NCBI GenBank assembly: GCA_051883415.1
Contig: JBJETR010000041.1
Location: 1-64,000, forward strand
Length of the DNA stretch: 64,000 bases
Direction of reading: 5' to 3'
From: HGM11368 sp051883415
Lineage (GTDB): Bacteria; Bacillota; Clostridia; Christensenellales; UBA3700
Positions 1 to 8,129 of this stretch are shown here, one piece after another. The notes under the pieces are model-generated. The model was not told the DNA's origin. It saw only the letters and a program-made list of their open reading frames with translations, and searched no databases. Position 1 is the stretch's first letter, and each line of letters starts with the position of its first letter. A program made the translations under genes and the position numbers.

Positions 1-126
1 GCTCTCGCCTCATTCAAATACTCCGTGCTTGTTTCGGCTTCGTTTGAGAACGCCACACAAACGCCCAAAGCCCCCGAAAATGGGGTTTTTGTGTTGAGTG
101 GGAACAAATTGGGAACATTTATCTAA
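1..126 (+). other. Open frame running in from the left window edge
   Basis: Frame 1 is open from base 1 to a TAA at 124-126 (41 codons), ending in the residues SGNKLGTFI. The opposite strand is also open over most of this stretch, so the coding direction is not settled. No domain is recognisable. It could be the tail of a gene that starts outside the window or non-coding sequence. Confidence 0.15.
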
Positions 127-175
127 AAATATTTTAAGCAAAGCCTATACTTCTATCTTGATTTTGTCTACGTAC

Positions 176-203
176 TTGATTTTGGCAACATAAATGATAT
201 AAT
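176..203 (+). promoter_or_regulatory. Sigma-A type promoter for the PPOX-like gene
   Basis: TTGATT at 176-181, 16-bp spacer and a perfect TATAAT at 198-203, 30 bp before the start codon at 234. Confidence 0.6.
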
Positions 204-233
204 AAATACGTAATTATTATTTGCGAGGTCTAT

Positions 234-644
234 ATGAACGAGTTGATTTCCAAAGCCGAAAAATTGCTGAGAAAATGCAACGTTTGTTCGGTCGCTTCCG
301 TATCGGAAGAGGGATATCCGAGAATATGTATACTTATGCCTTTAAAAAGCAATTCTATAAAAGAATTTTGGTTTTCGACAGGGGCAAGCGGGACTAAAGT
401 CAGACATTTTAAGAGCAATAGCAAGGCGGGCGTAACCTTTTACTACGGTGGCGATAGCGTCACTTTGACAGGTGACATGGCAATCGTTTCGGATAAAACA
501 ATCAAGGACTCGATATGGCAAGATTTTCTAGAAAAGCACTTCCCTAACGGCGGAAAAGATGACAATGAGTATTGCGTACTTCATTTTGTTGCCAAGCAAG
601 CAACTATCTATGTCGAAGAAGAATTTGAAACGATAGAAATATAA
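234..644 (+). CDS. Pyridoxamine 5'-phosphate oxidase-like (general stress protein 26-like) flavin-fold protein
   Basis: A 136-residue protein of the size and layout of small split-barrel PPOX-like proteins: an N-terminal helix (about 1-15), then strands beginning CSVASVSEEGYPRI, a typical PPOX opening, and a central KVRHFKSNSKAGVTFYY segment like the flavin/phosphate-contacting region. Such proteins usually bind FMN, F420 or a related cofactor and act in the cytosol; the substrate cannot be read from sequence. It starts at an ATG after a modest GCGAGG ribosome site and a good promoter at 176-203, and is followed by a hairpin terminator shared with the convergent hydrolase gene, so it is probably monocistronic. 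Family assignment is fairly secure, function is not. Confidence 0.7.
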   Translation: MNELISKAEKLLRKCNVCSVASVSEEGYPRICILMPLKSNSIKEFWFSTGASGTKVRHFKSNSKAGVTFYYGGDSVTLTGDMAIVSDKTIKDSIWQDFLEKHFPNGGKDDNEYCVLHFVAKQATIYVEEEFETIEI

Positions 645-660
645 AAATATTGATACAACA

Positions 661-704
661 ATTAAAACGGCTTCCTTATTACTACAAAGAAAGCCGTATT
701 TTTA
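661..704. terminator. Bidirectional terminator between convergent genes
   Basis: Stem ACGGCTT (667-673) pairs with AAGCCGT (691-697), with further pairing inside; a T-rich run follows on the plus strand and a run of T follows on the minus strand. It serves both the PPOX-like gene and the hydrolase. Confidence 0.65.
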
Positions 705-1448
705 TATACTCTTTATCAAGTTCAACAACGTTTCGACGTATTGCTTCGGGTGGTTGAGGCTTATATCTCCGTGATAATAACCGCCCAATATTTGCAATTG
801 GCTACCTAATAATTTTTCGTGAATAATTTTTGCCGACTTTATCATAATAGGTCGCTCTTTTTCTCCTACCAAGACCAGTGCTTTCGCCTTGTTGTTAGAT
901 AAACTCGGCTTTGTCGTATAATTGGCGTTGGCTCTCATAAAAGCAATTAAATTATCCTTGGAAATCTTGCAAGAATCCTCGTAGTAAAACGGAAATAGTT
1001 TCTCAGGCATTTTTAGACTTGCAAATTGCATCTTAGAAAACCATTTCTTCTTTATCAACCCGTAAGATAATCCAAAGGTCGGCTTTATTAACTTGTAGGT
1101 TATTGGCATAGGTATAGTCAAAGCACTTTCAATCAAGGCGTGTTCACATATATTTTCTCTTTGCGATAAAATCTCAATCAAAATCTGACCGCCCAACGAC
1201 AATCCTCCAATCAATTTTACTTTACCTTGAAAATTGTCGTCTATATATTTTATAATCTCTTCTGCGTTGTTTTCAATCGTTGAAAAATCGCAATCGCTAC
1301 CCGAATGCCCGTCCAAAATCGGAATAATTAGATGAAAATCATTTTTTAACAGTTCGATTTCATCTATATAATTCCACCACGACAAACCACCGCCGTGCAA
1401 CAATACTACAACGTCTTTATTCTCCGAGCCGTATTCTTTTACAACCAT
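702..1448 (-). CDS. Alpha/beta-fold hydrolase
   Basis: 248 residues with the alpha/beta hydrolase signatures: oxyanion-hole region LLHGGGLSWWNY near residues 16-27, nucleophile elbow GGLSLGGQ near residue 82 (the serine sits in a G-x-S-x-G context) and a late histidine in GGYYHGDISL near residue 225. The acid would come from the LVGEKERP strand, where glutamate stands where many homologues have aspartate. Related to lipase/esterase and haloperoxidase-like enzymes; the substrate cannot be inferred. No signal peptide, so cytosolic. ATG follows GGAGATGATTAT. It converges with the PPOX-like gene across a shared terminator. Confidence 0.75.
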   Translation of the reverse strand: MVVKEYGSENKDVVVLLHGGGLSWWNYIDEIELLKNDFHLIIPILDGHSGSDCDFSTIENNAEEIIKYIDDNFQGKVKLIGGLSLGGQILIEILSQRENICEHALIESALTIPMPITYKLIKPTFGLSYGLIKKKWFSKMQFASLKMPEKLFPFYYEDSCKISKDNLIAFMRANANYTTKPSLSNNKAKALVLVGEKERPIMIKSAKIIHEKLLGSQLQILGGYYHGDISLNHPKQYVETLLNLIKSI

Positions 1449-1561
1449 ATAATCATCTCCGACAAATTATATTATTTTACTTGTCTACTTAGCTTGATAT
1501 ATTCTTTAGAGTATCGCCGTCTTTATATAAAGCACCATATAGTGGGCTTAACGGCAATCTA

Positions 1562-2467
1562 TTATTCCAGACTTGCTCTATACTCTTCCAATCTCTCGGC
1601 GCAGAGGGCGTCTATATCGGTGACGTATGCTCTAGACAACCAACAAGTTACGTCGTATTGGTTCTCTTCGCCCTGGTTGACGGTTCGGATATTGGATAGA
1701 TGGCAGTCGTCGTTTTCATACGATATCGAGAAGGTATCCTCTCCTACGGTAAAGGTATTTTGAGCCAAGTCAAGCGAAGCGTCGAGCGTAGTCGTTCTTT
1801 GCACCAAGTCGCTCTTGAGGCAATAGTAAGCCGTAGCCACGTTGGTTGTGACGTCTGTTTTGATAAAATAATATACGTATTCGTCGACCTCGTTGTAGTA
1901 CTTAAAATCGGATACTTCGTACACGTACTCGTACCAACAGTCGAAAGGCGCGTACTCAAAATCTACGTAGGTCAAAGTCGCCCCGACTTCTTTGTTGACT
2001 GCACTTAGGTCGGTTGCTTTGGCAATGCGGGTAAATTCTTTTAGACTTTGCTTTTGGTCCAAAAACTTGAATTTGTGGTCTTTGAGCTTGACGTCTTTGG
2101 AGGTTTTGCTCGTAGTAAAAGACATACTCCAACCCATACCGTCTTTTATCCTAACTACAATGACTTTTTCGGTGTCTGTTGACGAATACTCCAACTCTAC
2201 CTTTACTTGCTTGCAATACAGCGGAGTCGACTTGGATTGATAAACGTAGTAGCCCTTGTCTTGCCCCGTAATGACGAGGTATGCCTTGACTTCATCTCTA
2301 GCCATAATATCGGTAGCCACGTTGTCTTCGTAATAATAATCCCACGTAGTGAGCTCGTAAGTTCCCGTTATATCGTTTTTGTCTGCGTTTTCGCAAGCCA
2401 CCAAAGTCGTAAACATCGTTATTGCAAAAATTGCAGTCAAAATAAAAATAAAACAGCGTTTTTTCAT
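1562..2467 (-). CDS. Secreted lipoprotein of unknown function
   Basis: 301 residues. A positively charged start (MKKR), a hydrophobic segment to about residue 22 and the lipobox TTLVAC show lipoprotein export and acylation at Cys25. The mature part opens ITGTYELTTW, a lipocalin-like/META-like beginning seen in many small clostridial lipoproteins, and is rich in Tyr, Asp and Thr, suggesting a beta-structured extracytoplasmic domain. Nothing catalytic is visible. Start is supported by AAGGAGAAAAGAT just upstream. Monocistronic as far as can be seen. Confidence 0.7.
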   Translation of the reverse strand: MKKRCFIFILTAIFAITMFTTLVACENADKNDITGTYELTTWDYYYEDNVATDIMARDEVKAYLVITGQDKGYYVYQSKSTPLYCKQVKVELEYSSTDTEKVIVVRIKDGMGWSMSFTTSKTSKDVKLKDHKFKFLDQKQSLKEFTRIAKATDLSAVNKEVGATLTYVDFEYAPFDCWYEYVYEVSDFKYYNEVDEYVYYFIKTDVTTNVATAYYCLKSDLVQRTTTLDASLDLAQNTFTVGEDTFSISYENDDCHLSNIRTVNQGEENQYDVTCWLSRAYVTDIDALCAERLEEYRASLE

Positions 2468-2686
2468 ATCTTTTCTCCTTATTTTTGCTTATAAAAGTAT
2501 TATATCACACACTGTCAAGCCTATCAACTTACATTATTTGGAACAAACTTGACATCGTTGGTTCTTCTATTATTTCAAAATAATTATCTCCTAATAATTA
2601 TATCCTATTTACATTGCTACTATTTGGTGCTAAAATAATATTGTTATTTTGACGACCAACGCCGTCTAACTACAAGGGGAATTGAG

Positions 2687-3229
2687 ATGAACAAATATCA
2701 TAAGATGAAGATTGCAGGACTCGATAGGGATTTGATAATATGCCCTGTCAACGACAAGTTGGACATTGCCGGATTTATAATGTTTTCCGACGTAGAACTG
2801 ACGGTTGCGTGCGCTAGCGAATTGCTCAAAAAAGCACCCGAATTCGACTGCATCGTAACTGCCGAGTGCAAAGGCATACCGCTAGCTTACGAGATGTCTA
2901 GACAGTCGGGCAAAAAATATTTCGTTGCTCGTAAGGGTGCCAAGCTCTATATGAAAGATCCTATCAAGGTGGACGTCAAGTCTATCACCACCGTCAACGT
3001 ACAATCTTTGTACCTGGACAAGTCGGAAGCCGACCAAATGGCGGGCAAAAGAATACTCGTCGTAGACGACGTTATCTCCACGGGAGAATCGCTCAAAGCG
3101 TTGGAAACGCTACTCCACGCTACAGACGGCAACGTGGTTGCCAAAATGGCGGTACTCGCCGAAGGCGACGCTGCAGACAGAACGGATATAATATACTTAG
3201 AAAAACTTCCGCTATTTTTCCACGACTAA
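2687..3229 (+). CDS. Phosphoribosyltransferase, adenine-type-like
   Basis: 180-residue type I phosphoribosyltransferase. The PRPP-binding loop is visible as RILVVDDVISTGESL near residues 122-136 (two acidic residues followed by the TG turn), and an upstream TAECKGIPLAYEMSR segment resembles the flexible region of adenine phosphoribosyltransferases. It should transfer ribose 5-phosphate from PRPP to a purine base. It sits just upstream of a second PRTase and a purine-type ABC importer, consistent with base salvage. Strong ribosome site AAGGGGAATTGAG before the ATG. A strong terminator at 3241-3276 separates it from the xpt-like gene. Exact base preference is uncertain. Confidence 0.75.
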   Translation: MNKYHKMKIAGLDRDLIICPVNDKLDIAGFIMFSDVELTVACASELLKKAPEFDCIVTAECKGIPLAYEMSRQSGKKYFVARKGAKLYMKDPIKVDVKSITTVNVQSLYLDKSEADQMAGKRILVVDDVISTGESLKALETLLHATDGNVVAKMAVLAEGDAADRTDIIYLEKLPLFFHD

Positions 3230-3240
3230 ACTAATACTTA

Positions 3241-3276
3241 TGAGAACAAATCCAAAATTTGTTCTCATATTTTTTT
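3241..3276 (+). terminator. Rho-independent terminator
   Basis: Perfect 11-bp stem TGAGAACAAAT (3241-3251) / ATTTGTTCTCA (3257-3267), 5-nt loop CCAAA, followed by TATTTTTTTC. Confidence 0.9.
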
Positions 3277-3296
3277 CGTTTAGGGGGTGTATTCGT

Positions 3297-3326
3297 TTGA
3301 CAAAGATAGCCTCTTTATAATAAACT
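3297..3326 (+). promoter_or_regulatory. Probable promoter of the xpt-bmp operon
   Basis: Perfect -35 TTGACA at 3297-3302. The AT-rich block TATAATAAACT at 3316-3326 contains the -10; a canonical 17-18 bp spacer picks ATAAAC or TAAACT, while the perfect TATAAT lies only 13 bp away, so the exact -10 is uncertain. Confidence 0.5.
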
Positions 3327-3332
3327 AGAGGA

Positions 3333-3368
3333 GATAAATACATACGCTTATTTTAAGCGAAATTTATC
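3333..3368 (+). promoter_or_regulatory. Two-part stem-loop in the xpt 5' leader
   Basis: GATAAAT (3333-3339) pairs with ATTTATC (3362-3368) and encloses an inner perfect hairpin CGCTTA-TTT-TAAGCG (3345-3359), leaving an asymmetric internal loop of 5 and 2 nt. It ends 25 nt before the start codon. It does not match the three-way junction of purine riboswitches. Function unknown. Confidence 0.4.
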
Positions 3369-3393
3369 CAATATTCTTACCTAAGAGATTTGT

Positions 3394-3966
3394 ATGAAAT
3401 TACTGGAAGAAAAGATTTTGAAAGACGGCAAAGTCCTCAGCGGCGACGTGTTGAAGGTTGATTCTTTTTTGAATCACCAATTGGACGTTGCCTTTTTGTC
3501 TAAATTGGGACAAGATATCTTCAACCATTTTGACGGACGCGGAGTCAACAAGATATTGACGGTGGAAGCATCGGGCATTGCTCTTGCCTGTATGACGGCG
3601 CAATACTTCTCTTGTCCCGTTTTGTGCGCCAAGAAGCACAAATCCATCAATATCTCCGACGACGTATTTTTTTCTAAGGTATATTCTTTTACTCATAAGA
3701 CGGAAAATCTTATTATGGTGTCCAAAGAATATCTCAACGCAGGGGACAAAATCCTCATCGTTGACGACTTTTTGGCGGGCGGTAACGCTTGCGTAGGTCT
3801 TATCGACCTTGCAAAACAAGCAGGTGCCGAAGTCGTGGGTATCTCCACGGGTGTAGAAAAAACTTATCAAGGCGGTTACGATAGGCTCACTAAGATGGGC
3901 TACGAAGTCTACTCTCTCGCAAGAATTGCCGAGATGAAAGACGGCAAAATCAATTTTGTAAATTAA
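3394..3966 (+). CDS. xpt: Xanthine phosphoribosyltransferase
   Basis: 190 residues, the usual length of bacterial Xpt. Recognisable features: the N-terminal KLLEEKILKDGKVL opening, VEASGIALACMTAQ, and the PRPP loop ILIVDDFLAGGNAC near residues 125-138, with the FLAGG variant typical of xanthine-type enzymes. It converts xanthine (and more weakly guanine) plus PRPP to XMP in the cytosol. It opens a cluster with a BMP-family purine nucleoside importer, so imported material is probably salvaged here. The weak ribosome site TAAGAGA lies just after a structured leader at 3333-3368. Confidence 0.85.
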   Translation: MKLLEEKILKDGKVLSGDVLKVDSFLNHQLDVAFLSKLGQDIFNHFDGRGVNKILTVEASGIALACMTAQYFSCPVLCAKKHKSINISDDVFFSKVYSFTHKTENLIMVSKEYLNAGDKILIVDDFLAGGNACVGLIDLAKQAGAEVVGISTGVEKTYQGGYDRLTKMGYEVYSLARIAEMKDGKINFVN

Positions 3967-4000
3967 AATATTGCCGAAGAACGGCAAACGGAGGTAAACA

Positions 4001-5227
4001 ATGAAAAAATTACTCGCACTCGTACTCGTAGTAGTAATGTGCATCGGTTGTTTTGGCGTTTTGACTGCCTGCAACAAGAGCGAAATCAAAGTCGGTCTCA
4101 TTTGCTTGCACGACGAAAACTCCACTTACGACAACAACTTCATCCAAGCTTTCAAAGCTGCTTGTGAAGCTAAAGGCCTTACCGAAAAGGATTATGCTAT
4201 CGTTACCGGTATTCCTGAAGGAACTGAATGCTACAACGAAGCCGTAAACCTTGCAGAGAAAGGAGCTAAAGCTATCTTTGCCGATTCTTTCGGTCACGAA
4301 TCTTATATGATTCAGGCAGCAAAAGAATACAAAGACGTATCTTTCTGTCACGCAACCGGTACCAGCGCTCACGTTGAGAATCTTCCTAACTTCTACAACG
4401 CATTCGCAGCTATCTACGAAGGAAGATATCTTGCAGGTGTTGCCGCAGGTATGAAATTGGTTGAACTCTACGGCGACAATGCAGGAAACGTTTCCAATGA
4501 AAATGCTGTTATCGGCTACGTAGGTGCGTTTACCTATGCCGAAGTTATTAGCGGATACACCTCTTTCTTGCTCGGCGTACAATCTATCGTGCCTAACGCA
4601 ACTATGAAAGTTCAGTTTACCGGTAGTTGGTATGACCAAACCGAAGAAGCAAACGCCGCTCAAGCTCTTATTAAATTAGGTTGCAAACTTATCTCTCAAC
4701 ACGCCGATTCTATGGGTGCTCCAAGCACTTGCGAGGTCGCTAAAGTCCCTAACGTATCTTACAACGGTTCTACCGAAGCATCTTGCCCAGAGACCTTTAT
4801 CGTATCTTCTAAGATCAACTGGCAACCATACTTCGAGATGATGATTGACAACGCTCTCAACGGCACCGCAATCACCCAAGATTACGTAGGTACTATCGCT
4901 GACGGTTCCGTACAACTCACCGCTCTCGGCGCAGCAGCAGCAGAAGGTACCGAAGCTAAACTTAACGAAGTTAAGGCAGCTTTGGCTGACGGTTCTTTGA
5001 AGGTATTTGACCTCAGCAAATTTAAAGTTAACGGACAAACTTTGGCTGACGACTTCAAAGCTGACGTAAATACCGATGAGAACTACACACCTGACACCGC
5101 AGTAATCAAAACTACCACAGCCGGCGTTAAGTACTTTGCAGAATCCGAATTCCGTTCTGCTCCTTACTTCTCTGTAGAAATCGACGGCATTACGTTGCTC
5201 AACAGAGAATACGGTGAAGAAGAATAA
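4001..5227 (+). CDS. BMP-family ABC transporter substrate-binding lipoprotein (purine nucleoside type)
   Basis: 408 residues with a lipoprotein signal (MKKLLALVLVVVMC, lipobox LTAC at about residue 24) and a Bmp/PnrA-type periplasmic fold opening KVGLICLHDENSTYDNNF. Later motifs fit the family: ADSFGHESYM, IGYVGAFTYAEVISGY and the C-terminal substrate lobe. BMP proteins deliver purine nucleosides to an ABC importer; the following genes encode exactly that importer. Excellent ribosome site ACGGAGGTAAACA. Rich in GCT and GGT codons, as expected for an abundant binding protein. A small hairpin (TTGCCG/CGGCAA, 3969-3985) separates it from xpt, and a 12-bp hairpin follows the gene. Confidence 0.88.
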   Translation: MKKLLALVLVVVMCIGCFGVLTACNKSEIKVGLICLHDENSTYDNNFIQAFKAACEAKGLTEKDYAIVTGIPEGTECYNEAVNLAEKGAKAIFADSFGHESYMIQAAKEYKDVSFCHATGTSAHVENLPNFYNAFAAIYEGRYLAGVAAGMKLVELYGDNAGNVSNENAVIGYVGAFTYAEVISGYTSFLLGVQSIVPNATMKVQFTGSWYDQTEEANAAQALIKLGCKLISQHADSMGAPSTCEVAKVPNVSYNGSTEASCPETFIVSSKINWQPYFEMMIDNALNGTAITQDYVGTIADGSVQLTALGAAAAEGTEAKLNEVKAALADGSLKVFDLSKFKVNGQTLADDFKADVNTDENYTPDTAVIKTTTAGVKYFAESEFRSAPYFSVEIDGITLLNREYGEEE

Positions 5228-5245
5228 TAAGGTTTTAGCCTAAAC

Positions 5246-5287
5246 GTATAAGCGGAGTCAACGCTCCGCTTATACTAATTTTTTACA
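5246..5287 (+). terminator. Strong hairpin between binding-protein and ATPase genes
   Basis: Perfect 12-bp stem GTATAAGCGGAG (5246-5257) / CTCCGCTTATAC (5264-5275) with 6-nt loop and a downstream TAATTTTTTA. In ABC operons such a hairpin often gives partial termination or 3' protection so that the binding protein is made in excess; complete termination is also possible. Confidence 0.75.
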
Positions 5288-5308
5288 AAGACACTTGGAG
5301 GTGACGGC

Positions 5309-6871
5309 ATGGACAATACTGTTGCTCTACAACTAAAAAATATTACCAAATCCTTCGCAGGCAAAGTCGCCAACGACAATGTTAGCATGACTTTGAAAGA
5401 GGGAGAGATACTCGCCATACTCGGCGAAAACGGTAGTGGTAAAACTACCCTGATGAATATGATCTCGGGTATATACTACCCCGACAGCGGACAAATATTT
5501 ATACGCGGACAAGAAGTATCTATCACTTCTCCACACGATGCGTTCCGCTACAAGATAGGTATGATTCACCAACACTTCAAATTGGTGGACGTCTTTAGCG
5601 CGGTAGAAAACATCATTCTCGGCGTAAAGGACGGAAAAAAATATAACGTAAAAGAGGCTGCTAAACGTATTGAAAAGATTGTCGCTCAATACGGTTTTGA
5701 TATAGATATTAACAAGAAGATATACGATATGTCGGTGTCCGAAAAGCAAACCGTAGAAATTATCAAGGTTTTGTATCGTGGCGCCGATATTTTAATTTTG
5801 GACGAGCCAACCGCCGTACTTACCCCACAAGAGATAGACAAGCTCTTTACCGTGCTCAAAAATATGCGCAGGGACGGCAAATCTATAATCATCATCACTC
5901 ACAAACTCAACGAAGTTATGGAGATATCCGATAGAGTGACTATACTGCGCAAGGGACAATATATCGGTACGGTTGATACCTGCTCTACCAACGAAGAACA
6001 ACTCACCGAGATGATGGTGGGCGAAAAGATACAACTCAATATCGATAGACCTAACGTAGAGAACAAACAACTGAGACTAAAAATCGACAAACTTTCTTTA
6101 GTACACGACAAAATCAAGTTGCTAGACGAAATTAGCTTTGACGTTTTTAGCGGAGAGATACTCGGTATTGCAGGCATTGCAGGCTCGGGACAAAAAGAAC
6201 TATTGGAGACGATAGCGGGACTCAACAAGCCTACCGCCGATAGTACAATCGACTACTACGCTCCCGACAGTGACCAAGCTAATAGTCTTATCGGCAAATC
6301 TCCTAACGAGATTAGAGAACTCGGCGTAAGGCTATCCTTCGTACCGGAAGACAGACTCGGTATGGGACTCGTTGCCAATATGAATATCATTGACAATATG
6401 ATGCTCCGCTCTTATCGCAAAGGCAAAAGCATGTTCGTGGATAGAAAGACGCCTCACGACCTTGCCAACTCTATCATCGAGAGTCTGAAGGTCGTAACGC
6501 CTAACGAATATACGGCAGTACGCAAGTTGTCGGGCGGTAATATCCAAAAAATACTAGTCGGTAGAGAAATCGCCTCCGCACCTACCGTGCTTATGGCGGC
6601 GTATCCCGTTAGAGGCTTGGATATCAACTCCTCTTACACCATATATAGCCTACTCAACGAACAAAAGCAAAACGGCGTTGCCGTGATATTCGTAGGCGAA
6701 GACTTGGACGTTTTGCTCGAGCTATGCGATAGAATTGTCGTCGTCGCAGGCGGAAAAGTGACGGGCGTGGTCGACGGAAGGACTACCGACAAGAGAAGCG
6801 TAGGCGCTTTGATGACCAAGACAGAAAAATATCAACAAGAAGAAATAAAGGAGGAAAAGCAAAATGACTGA
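5309..6871 (+). CDS. Double ABC-domain ATPase of a nucleoside importer
   Basis: 520 residues with two ABC cassettes as in simple-sugar/nucleoside (YufO/NupA-like) importers. First cassette: Walker A GENGSGKTT near 39, signature-like MSVSEKQ near 140, Walker B ILILDEPTA near 161. Second cassette: degenerate Walker A GIAGSGQKE near 290, good signature LSGGNIQK near 407, and degenerate Walker B VLMAAYPVRGLD near 430. The normal glycine-rich LSxGQ motif is altered in the first half, which is common in this subfamily. It energises the permeases encoded next. Good ribosome site TTGGAGGTGACGGC. Overlaps the next gene by 8 bp, implying translational coupling. Confidence 0.88.
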   Translation: MDNTVALQLKNITKSFAGKVANDNVSMTLKEGEILAILGENGSGKTTLMNMISGIYYPDSGQIFIRGQEVSITSPHDAFRYKIGMIHQHFKLVDVFSAVENIILGVKDGKKYNVKEAAKRIEKIVAQYGFDIDINKKIYDMSVSEKQTVEIIKVLYRGADILILDEPTAVLTPQEIDKLFTVLKNMRRDGKSIIIITHKLNEVMEISDRVTILRKGQYIGTVDTCSTNEEQLTEMMVGEKIQLNIDRPNVENKQLRLKIDKLSLVHDKIKLLDEISFDVFSGEILGIAGIAGSGQKELLETIAGLNKPTADSTIDYYAPDSDQANSLIGKSPNEIRELGVRLSFVPEDRLGMGLVANMNIIDNMMLRSYRKGKSMFVDRKTPHDLANSIIESLKVVTPNEYTAVRKLSGGNIQKILVGREIASAPTVLMAAYPVRGLDINSSYTIYSLLNEQKQNGVAVIFVGEDLDVLLELCDRIVVVAGGKVTGVVDGRTTDKRSVGALMTKTEKYQQEEIKEEKQND

Positions 6872-8129
6872 TACCAAAGTTAGAGAACCTTTATTTCATA
6901 TAACCAAACGAGACAATATCACTACCAAAAAGTCGATACTTATACGTGTAATTGCCGTTTTCTTCTCTCTATTGCTGCTGTGCATAGTATGCGCTATCGT
7001 AGGCGGAGAAGGCATCGACGTCGTGCTCGGTTCGTTGTTTGACGGGGCTTTCGGCTCAAAGAGAAAGATTTGGATTTTACTCCAAGACACTGCCCTACTG
7101 CTCGGCGTTTCGCTTGCATTGATTCCTGCTTTTAAGATGAAGTTTTGGAACTTGGGTGGCAACGGACAAATACTCATAAGCTGTCTGATGGCAGTAGTAT
7201 GCATGAAATTCTTTGGCGGTAAAATTCCCGATTGGTCGGTTTGGATAATTATGGCGGTATTATGTATACTCGCGGGTGCGGTTTGGGCTCTTATACCTGC
7301 CGTATTCAAAGCCTTCTTCAATACCAACGAATCTCTATTTACGCTGATGCTCAACTACGTTGCTCAGTTCCTCGTAGGCTACTTCGTAATAACTTGGTCT
7401 ACGTCGGGTTCCAACGTACTGACGCCGTTCAACAAAGGAACTTTGCCTGTACTTGGCAATCAATACGTTTTGACGGTAATCGTCATTGCTCTGTCTACCG
7501 TAGTGATGAGCATATACCTCAGCAAGAGCAAGCAAGGCTACGAATTGTCCGTAGTCGGCGAAAGCCAAAATACTGCCAAATACGTGGGTATCAACGTCAA
7601 GAAGGTCATCATCAGAACTATGGCTATATCGGGTGCAATGTGCGGTATCGTAGGATTGTTGCTATCGGGTGCTATCGAACATACGATGAGCGAATCCATT
7701 GCCAAAAATATGGGCTTCACCGCTATTATGGCTACGTGGCTAGGTCACTGCAATCCGATTATGGTTATCTTGACTTCCTTCCTAATCACCTTCCTCAATA
7801 GAGGTATGGTTTCGGTGAGAATGGATCTCAATCTTACCAGCGACGCTATCTCCAACGTATGTATAGCTCTCGTTTACTTTATCATCATAGCAAGTGAATT
7901 CTTTGTCACGTACAAGGTCAAGTCGCCTATCTTCGACAAAATTGCAACGTTCTTTGCAAAACGCAAAAAGCATGTCGACAAACCTATCGAACAAGTTGAA
8001 GTCATAAGTGAGCAAAACACTCAAGAAACAAGCGAAAATATCGACGATTTGGTAGTGGAAAGCATGGACGAACAAGCTACCGACACCGATGCAAACTCCG
8101 AGGATAAGCAAGAGGGAGGTGAGCAATAA
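6864..8129 (+). CDS. ABC transporter permease, nucleoside type (first of pair)
   Basis: 421 residues. About eight to ten membrane segments between residues 25 and 345, with the BPD_transp_2 hallmark SVVGESQNTAKYVGINV near residue 228, the cytoplasmic coupling motif of ribose/nucleoside permeases. The last 65 residues are hydrophilic and acidic, beyond the usual family end; their role is unknown. It pairs with the next permease to form the channel of the importer fed by the BMP lipoprotein. Start follows AAGGAGGAAAAGCAAA and overlaps the ATPase gene by 8 bp. Confidence 0.85.
   Translation: MTDTKVREPLFHITKRDNITTKKSILIRVIAVFFSLLLLCIVCAIVGGEGIDVVLGSLFDGAFGSKRKIWILLQDTALLLGVSLALIPAFKMKFWNLGGNGQILISCLMAVVCMKFFGGKIPDWSVWIIMAVLCILAGAVWALIPAVFKAFFNTNESLFTLMLNYVAQFLVGYFVITWSTSGSNVLTPFNKGTLPVLGNQYVLTVIVIALSTVVMSIYLSKSKQGYELSVVGESQNTAKYVGINVKKVIIRTMAISGAMCGIVGLLLSGAIEHTMSESIAKNMGFTAIMATWLGHCNPIMVILTSFLITFLNRGMVSVRMDLNLTSDAISNVCIALVYFIIIASEFFVTYKVKSPIFDKIATFFAKRKKHVDKPIEQVEVISEQNTQETSENIDDLVVESMDEQATDTDANSEDKQEGGEQ

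Noticed and set aside
3277..3393. Purine riboswitch upstream of xpt
   Set aside because: A single nested hairpin is present, not the three-way junction with its conserved joining bases.
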